Of a stretch of DNA of 64,000 nucleotides, positions 14,588 through 23,500 are shown in pieces. Position numbers and translations under genes: made by a program. The notes under the pieces are model-generated. The model was not told the DNA's origin and made no database searches. It saw only the letters and a program-made list of their open reading frames with translations. Source of the stretch: G963663315 sp965208975 (lineage in GTDB: Bacteria > Pseudomonadota > Gammaproteobacteria > Arenicellales > Poriferihabitantaceae); NCBI GenBank assembly GCA_965208975.1, contig CBDBQH010000003.1, forward strand, positions 1-64,000, written 5' to 3'. The first letter of the stretch is position 1; the number at the start of each line of letters is the position of its first letter.

Positions 14588-17500
14588 TCCACTGTCCGAG
14601 GTAATCGTTACCGTCACCGCCTCAGTCGGCTGCGTATCCAGTACTACCGTGTAGGTCTGGGTTCCTTCTTCCGTCACCGTCACACTCGCCGGATTGAACG
14701 TAATCCCCACTTCATCGTCATCCGTCACCGTGATCGCGCCGTGGGTATCTGTCACCGTACCCGTAGCGCCGCCGCTCAGGTTCGTGGCCGTCAGAATCGG
14801 GGCGTTGCCACTGTCTGTGGCCGGAATCGTCACCGTCACCGTATCATTCGCGGCGTCATCATCATGCAAGGCCGTCAGCGTCACCGTGGCGGTCATCGCT
14901 GAACCCCCGCCACGCCCGGTGAACGTCACCGTGTTGCCGGACAGCGCCACTCCGGTCGCCGCCGTCAGCGACAGACTGAAGTCGGTATCCAGAACCCCGC
15001 CCGTGAAGCCCAACGGAACCGCCAGAACCTCATTCGCCCGCAACGCCCGTCCCAGCGTCAACACCAACTGCGCCGTCTTCGTACTGCTGTCTTCTTCCGC
15101 GCTGCTATCCGGCGTCGTCAGGGTGACCGTGGTCGCGTCATTGTCCGTGACCTTGACCTTCGCCGAACCGTTCGTATTACTCACCGTATACCCGGTCCCC
15201 GCATTCACCGTCACCACAATCTCGCCGTCCGGTTCATCCGTGCTGTCGGCAGTGGTCACTACACTGTGGACGACCGACCCGCTGGTCGGAACCATGACCG
15301 TCTGCGTACCCTGGCGGGTGGGAGTCAGATAATCGGCGTTGGCTACATCCGCAATATTCAGCGTCACCGCCAGAGCCGCCGCCGGAACCGGAGTCGCCGT
15401 CACCGTAAAGGTCGCCGTCGCTCCTTCGGTCATACTGGCGGCGCTCGTGCGCGCAATCGTAATCTCCGGCTTCGTGGTGTCCGTCACCGTCACCACCAGG
15501 TCTTTGTTCTGCCTGGCTCCATAACCCGAATCCGCGCCCGTCACCGTGTGTGTCAGCTTCGCCGATTCATAGGTCGTGCTCGTGTCATCCTGCGCCGCCG
15601 TCACCGTCACCGTCTTCGCTACACTCCACAACGTAGCCGCCGTCGCCGCGCTGAACGTCAGCGAAGACGGTTGTACCGTTACCCCCGTCACATTCGACCC
15701 AATCGCTACCGTCACATTCGCCGAAGGCTGCGTCGACAGCGCCACCGTGTAGGTCTTGCTGCCGCCTTCTTCTACCGTCAGGGCAGTCGGCGACAACGAC
15801 AGCGCCGCCGTGTCATTGTCGGTAATCGTCACCGCCAGGTCTTCGCTCACGGAACCATAATCCCCACCACTCGCCGCATGCGTCAGCTGCACCTCGTCAG
15901 GCGCCGTATCATCGTCCGCCGCCGCGTTCACCGTCACCGTCTGCTCCTTGCTCCACAGATTGGCCGCTTCGGTCGGATGGAACGTCAACTCCTCGCTGGC
16001 CGTGAACGCCGTCGCCGCGTCCGGGCCGTCTAGCGTCAATTCTCCACTGTCCGAGGTAATCGTTACCGTCACCGCCTCAGTCGGCTGCGTATCCAGTACT
16101 ACCGTGTAGGTCTGGGTTCCTTCTTCCGTCACCGTCACACTCGCCGGATTGAACGTAATCCCCCGTTCTTCGTCATCTTCTATCGTCAACTCCTGATCAG
16201 CCGGATTGGCCAGGCCATGACCGCCACTCGCTACCGCCGATACCGTTACCTTCTTGTTGGCGGCGTCTACCTGGTTGTCCACCGCCGTAATCGTCACCAC
16301 ACCGGCACTCGCCTTCGCTCCGGCGGCAATCGTCAGGGTCTTGTTGGACGATACCGTAAAGTCGCTACCCGTAGCCGGCGAGACCGCCACCGCGCTCACC
16401 GTCAACGTGGTCGCTACCGAGGAGGCCGTACTCAACGTCGCCGTCACCGTCGATACGTTGGTGGCTCCGCTTTCGGTAATCGTCGCCGGCGTCAGCGCCA
16501 GCGTCGCCACCGCCGTGTCGTTGTCCGTGATCTCTACCGCTACCGTGCCACTCGCTGTGGTCCCCGTAGTCCCCGTGCCCGAGGCCCGATCCAGATTGCT
16601 CATCACCGCCCGGCTACTGCTGCCAAAGCCGACCGTCAACGTCTCCTCGTCCCCTTCATCCATCTCGTCATTCACCGCCGTCAGGGTGAGGGTCGCTATC
16701 TGTACCGTGTGCGTGGTATGGCCGGTGAACACCACCGCCGGGGTCGCCGCGCTGTGCGGATCAGTGGTATTGATCGTCACTCCGCGATTCAGACTCGCTC
16801 CACTGCCTGACACCACCGTGTAATCGCCCGCTTCGATTCCCGCGCCACTTACCGTCAACGGCGCCGTAATCTCCTCGCCCGCAACCAGGGCGCGTCCCAG
16901 CGTCACCGTCAACGTGGCGGCGCCGCCGTTCTCGACAATCGCTCCACTGCCACCGCTTCGCGCCAGCTTCACCGTGGTCGCGTCATTGTCCGTGACCTTC
17001 ACCTTCGCCGAACCGTTCGTATTGCTCACCGTATACCCGGTCCCCGCATTCACCGTCACCGTAATCTCGCCGTCCGGCTCATCGGTCGTGTCGGCCGTGG
17101 TCACTACACTGTGGACGACCGACCCGCTGGTCGGAACCGTCACCGTCTGCGTACCCTGGCGGGTGGGAGTCAGATAATCCGCATTGGCTACATCCGCAAT
17201 ATTCAACGTCACTTCCAGACCCGCCGCCGGAACCGGAGTCGCCGTCACCGTAAACGTCGCCGTCGCTCCTTCGGTCATACTGGCGGCGCTCGTTCGCGCA
17301 ATCGTAATCTCCGGCTTCGTGGTGTCCGTCACCGTCACCACCAGGTCCTTGTTCTGCCCGGACCCATAACCCGAATCCGCGCCCGTCACCGTGTGCGTCA
17401 GCTTCGCCGATTCATAGGTCGTGCTCGTGTCATCTTGCGTCACCGTCACCGTCACTTCCTGCGCCGTACTCCACAAGGTGGCCGGCGTTGACGCGCTGAA

Positions 17501-20500
17501 CGTCAACGTAGACGGTTGTACCGTCACCCCCGTCACGTCCGACCCAATCGCTACCGTCACATTCGCCGAAGGTTGCGTCGACAGCGCCACCGTGTAGGTC
17601 TTGCTGGCTCCTTCTTCTACCGTCAGGGCAGTCGGCGACAACGACAGCGCCGCCGTGTCATTGTCGGTAATCGTCACCGCCAGGTCTTCGCTCACGGAAC
17701 CATAATCCCCACCACTCGCCGCATGCCTCAGCTTCACCGCATCATTGGCCGTGTCATCATCCGCCGCCGCTCTCACCGTCACCGTCTGCGCCTTGCTCCA
17801 CAGATTGGCCGCTTCGGTCGGATGGAACGTCAACTCCTCGCTGGCCGTGAACGCCGTCGCCGCGTCCGGGCCGTCTAGCGTCAATTCGGTATTGTCCGAA
17901 GTAATCGCCACCGTCACCGCCTCAGTCGGCTGCGTATCCAGTACCACCGTGTAACTGCCACTGCCTTCTTCCGTCACCGAGACACTCGCCGGCGAGAACG
18001 TAATCCCCCGTTCTTCGTCATCTTCTATCGTCAACTCCTGATTGCCCGGATTGGCCAGGCCATGACCGCCACTCGCTACCGCCGAGACCGTCACTTTCTT
18101 GTCGGCGGCATCTACCTGGTTGTCCACCGCTGTAATCGTCACCACACCGGCACTCGCCTTCGCTCCGGCGGCAATCGTCAGGGTCTTGTTGGCCGATACC
18201 GTAAAGTCGCTACCCGTAGTCGGCGAGACCGCCACCGCACTCACCGTCAACGTGGTCGCTACCGAGGAGGCCGTACTCAACGTCGCCGTCACCGTCGACA
18301 CATTGCCCGCGCCGCTTTCGCTAATCTCGTCAGGCGTCAGTACCAGCGTCGCCACCGCCGTGTCGTTGTCGGTGATCCCTACCGCTACCGTACCACTCGG
18401 TGTCGTGCCGCCCGTACCCGTGCCCGAGGCCCGATCCAGATTGCTCATCACCGCCCGGCTACTGCTGCCAAAGCCGACCGTCAACGTCTCCTCTTCATCC
18501 ACCTCGTCATTCACCGCCGTCAACGTCAGGGTCGCAACCTGTACCGTGTGCGTACCATGACCGGCAAATACTACCGCCGGCAACGCCGCGCTGTGCGGGG
18601 TAGAAGTATTCAGGGTCACGCCGCGATTCAGACTCGCTCCACTGCTTAACGCCAGTGTGTAATCACCCGCCGCAATGCCCGCCCCACTCACCGTCAACGG
18701 CGCCGTAATCTCCTCACCCGACACCAGGGCGCGACCCAGCGTCACCGTCAACGTCGCCGTACCTCCGTTTTCAACAATCGCGCCCGTGCCGTCTCGCGCC
18801 AGCGTCACCGTCGTCGCGTCATTGTCGCGCACCGCAACACTCGCCGTCGCGGTACTGCCCACCGCGTAAGTGTCCGGATCGGCCGTGTCCGCTACCACCG
18901 TCACCGTCACTTGACCATTCGCTTCATCGGCAGTGTCATTGACCGTCGCCACCCTGTAAGTCGCTGTGCCACCCGTCGGTATCGTCACCGTCTTGGCGCC
19001 TTCATCTCCACTCTCGCCACCCGCCACAAAGTCACTGCCCGCATCGTCCGCTATATTCAGATGTACCGTCAACGCCTGCGCCGGAACCGGATTCGCCGTC
19101 ACCGTAAACACCGCATCGCCGCCTTCTTCAATCGCCGTACCGCCGGTGATCGTCACTACCGGCAACGTGGTGTCGGTGATCGTCACCTGGACCTTCCCGC
19201 TCACTGTGCCGTAGCCGCCACCACTGGCCGTATGCGTCAGCGTCGCCTCATCATCCGCCGTGTCATCATCCACTCCCGCATTTACCGTCACCGTCTGCGC
19301 CCGGCTCCACAGATTGGCCGCCGCCGTCGGATGGAACGTCAACGTGTTCTGATCTCCATTCTTCGCATCCCCATCCGTGTCTACCGTCACCTCGTCGTTG
19401 TCCGATGTAATCTCCACCGTCACCGCCGCGCTCGGCTGGTTCGACAGCTTCACCGTGTAGGTGTCGCTGTCTCCTTCTTCGACCGTCAGACTGTCCTTCG
19501 AGATCACCAGGGCTTCATCATCATCTTCCACCGTAATCACACCGGAACCACTGCCGGTGGCGCCGCCACCCAGGTTGTTGGCGCCCAGTATCGGCGCTTC
19601 GCCGGTGGATTTCGCCGGAATGGATACTGTCACCTTTTCGCTGACGGCATTATCATCGTGTTTAGCCGTCAGACGGAATCTCACAGACGAGTTCGCGCGC
19701 CCCACGGTGGCGGAGCTGGCGAAGGTCACCGTGCCGGCCTTCTGATCAATCGTTACACCTGGCGACACCCCAATCGGCGGCGAAAACGTAAAGTTGGATA
19801 ACTCACCACCGGCAAACTGCAACGGTACAACCAGGCTCTCGAACGCTTTCAAACCCGGAAGCGGAAACAACGAACGACTCAGAGTCACCGAAACCAGCGC
19901 CGAATCGCTGCTACCCTCCTTCGCCGTCGAATCCAGTACCCTCAACGTCACTTTCGTCGGGTCGTTGTCATTTACGGTCACCGCAGCGGAACTGCCCGTG
20001 CCGCTCACCGTGTAGGTCGCCGGGTCGGACGTATCCGCCAGTACGGTCACGGTCACTGCGGCATCCGGCTCGTCGGCGGGCAGCGCATCTTCTCCCTTGT
20101 CCTCGTCATCCACCGTCGCCACGGTATGGGTCGCTGTGGTCTCGCCGGGCTTGATCGTCACCGTCTGGCGACCCTGGTTACCCGCTGCTACATAGCTAAA
20201 ATCTCTATCGAATTGCGTGAGTGCGTCCACTACATTCAGGTGCACCGTCAAGGCGGAAGCCGGCGCCGGCTCCGCCGTCACCGTGAAACTCGCCGTACTG
20301 CCTTCGGTCAGGGTCGCGGCGCTCGTCCGCGCAATCCTGATCACGGGCACGGTGGTGTCCGTGACCGTCACCTTCAGGTCTTTATTCTGCGATGAACCGT
20401 AATCCGAGCCCTCCGCGCCCGCTACCGCATGACTCAGGGTCACCACTGGCCAGGTGGTACTCGTGTCATCTTGCGCCGCGCTCACCGTCACTTCCTGCGC

Positions 20501-23500
20501 CTGATTCCAGTTCGAGGTCGTGAAGGTCAACGTATTCTGGATGCCTTTCGTCACCGAATCGGTGTCGGCAATCGTTACAGAGGCATTGTCCGAGGTAATC
20601 GCCACCGTCACCGCCTCAGTCGGCTGCGTATCCAGCTTCACTGTGTAACGGCCACTGCCGCCTTCGGTCACCGTCAGTTTGTCCGGCGTGAAGGTCAGTC
20701 CGCGCTTGTCGTTGTCGGTCACCGTGATCGTGCCGTGGTTGGCCGTCACCGTACCCGTAGCGCCACCACCCAAACCCGTCGCCATCAGTATCGGCGCTTC
20801 GCCGCTGGACTTCGCCGGAATCGACACCGTGATCGTATCATCCGCGGCGTCGACATCCGGCAAGGCCGTCAACACGACCGTAGCAGTCGTGGCCGAACCT
20901 GCGGCGCTGCCGGTGAAGGTGACCGTGGAGCCACTGAAAGTCACTCCGGTCGGTAATGGAGTCTGTGCCGCCAACGTGAAGTCCGTGCCCAATACCCCGC
21001 CGGTGAACGCCAACGGCGCCGCCAGACTCTCTCCGGCCCGCAGCGCCCGTCCCAGGGCCAGCATGACCTGGGCAGTGTCCTCCCCGTCTTCATCCGCCGC
21101 CGCGTCCGGCGTCGTCAGCGTCACCGTCGTCTCATCATCATCCTGCACCTTCACCGTGGCCGAGCCGTTCGTACCACTCGCCGTGTAGGTCGCCGGGTCA
21201 GCCGTATCCGCTACCACCGTCACCGTTATATCGCCATCCGGCTCATCGGTGGAATCGGCGGTAGTCACGACACTGTGGGTCACCGATGACTGGCCGAGCG
21301 GAATCGTTACCGTCTTCGCGCCCTCTGTGCCCGCGTCTCCGGATGTCAGATAGTCGGCGTTGGCCGCATCCGCCACATTCAGGTTCACCGTCAACGCCGA
21401 CAACGGCGCCGGCTCCGCCGTCACCGTGAAGGTCGCCGCGCCGCCTTCGGTCACCGCGTCACCCCCGCTGATCGCAATCACCGGCGCATCATCATTGACG
21501 ATCTTGAAATCTTTCCCGCTCGGACTGTAAATAAACCTTTCAGGCGCTGCGGTCACAGACATTCCTACCTGCACCGTCTCGTCCGCCTCCAGATCGGTAT
21601 CGCCATACACGCGCGCCACAAACACATCCCGACTCAGGCCGTCTGCAGGGCCAAGACTTGCGTAATGGCAAAAGTCCTTAGTCTGGGGAAGAATGCTGGA
21701 AAGGTCACCACTCGCCCGCACGTCGTAGTCGAAACCGGTGTCGGTCGAGGTTTCTTTCCGGGTCGCCGTACTGATGGGGTACGGCAAAATGCACAGGCCG
21801 ACCGTGACGCTCTCGCCAGCGCTCAGGGCCTGGCTCAGGGTGACCCCGAAAACATGGTCGGTATGGCCGGTGTCGCCTTCGTCCGCGGTGGCGGGGAAGG
21901 AGGACGCGATCGTCTCCGCTTCATCGTCATCCGTGACCGTCACCGTGACATTGCCGATCGTGTCATCCGCATAGTCGGAGCCAGTCGCGCTGAGCGTGTG
22001 GATGATGGAGGTTTCGCGCTGGTCATCGGCGTTATGCGTATCATCGCCAACAGCGGTGACGGTGACGGTCTGCGCGGCAGACCAGTTACTGGCATCAAAA
22101 GACAGGCTCGGCGGAGATACGGTGGCAACGCCGGTGGCGGCGCTCGCCAGGTTGATGGTCACTGTGCCGCCAACCGGCTGGGAGTCCAGTTTGATCGTGT
22201 AGGTCGCCTGATCCTCGCGGATTGCCGCGGTGGAAGAGTCATCCGCTTCCGCCACCGTCAGTTCGGTCGGGGTCACCGTGATACCGCGCTTGTGAGGGTC
22301 GATCACCGTCACCTCAACCTCCCCGGTCACCGCGCCGTAATCTCCACCGGAGGCGGTATGCTTCAGGGTCACTTGATCATTCATCGCATCCGCATCTCCA
22401 TACGCATGCACCTTCACGATGCGCTCCTTGTCCCAGTCCGCCACCGCGAAGGTCAACGTCTCACTCTTCGACCAGGTCCCCTCTCTATCATCCGGTCCAT
22501 CTGTGACGACATCTCCAGTCGACACAATCGTCACCGTCACCGGATGAGTCGGCTTCGTCTTTAACGATACCTTGTACTGATTGCTGCCATCTCCATATTC
22601 GGCGCCTTCCGGCACCGTCAGACTCTTCGGCTCCAGCTTCAGACTGACAACCTGCTCCAGCAAATCCAGTTCGGCGCTATAACTTTTTCCTCTCCTGGCC
22701 CCCCCACCCACATTGGTGGCAGCAACCCTTGTGTCTCCCAGCACAACATTGCCGGCGAGAGTCACCGTGACCGAATTGTCCACCTTGTCGCTGTCAAATC
22801 GCTTCTCCACCGGCGTAAAAGTCATCGTTGCCGTCTGCACCCTGTCTTTGGCATGACCGGTGAAAGTCAGCTTGGGAGCGACCGTATTGAGTCCAGCCGA
22901 CGAGACCCCCGAGCCGGTGACCGCAACCTCGAAGTCCGGCGTGGCGTGGCCCGGCAGCCGGACGCCGTTCAAAGTCGAAAGACTCAGTGGTACTTCGATC
23001 ACTTCACCGGCAACCAGACGCCGTGACAGCGTCACCGTCACTTGCGCCGTAGCGGTATCGTCCGCCTCGATCATGGATGAATCCGGCGCGGTCAGCGTCA
23101 CCACAGTCGGGTCATCGTCGATGATGCGGAACTTGTTGGAAGTTTGCCTTGTGTCTGACACCGTGTAGCCGGTCTGCTTGCAGGAACTGTCCGACGGAGG
23201 AAGCAGCGCCACACTCACATCCGTGTCGCGCTGATCCCGGTTATCATCATTCCATGTGATGACGTGGTCGACACTTGCTTTCTCGAGGTGCGGAATCGAT
23301 ATCTGTTTCACGCCTTCTTGACCACCCCGCCCCAATCGGTTGGGTCCGGTTGAGGATATCTTCAGGCAGACGAAGAGGAGTTCGACATCCAGCGGGGCAA
23401 CCGTGTGCACCCTCAATTTCGTTACCTCACCGAACACACCGGCCTTTTCCGGTATATACGTCACACCGTTCACTACATCCAGTCCTTCTGCGCGTGGAAC

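Noticed and set aside
470..20956. Many plus-strand open frames of 60-300 codons, often Arg/His-rich, opposite the giant gene
   Set aside because: They recur with the 4,764-bp and 1,452-bp periods of the repeats and have low-complexity composition. They are shadows of the GC-rich Val-Thr coding strand, not genes.
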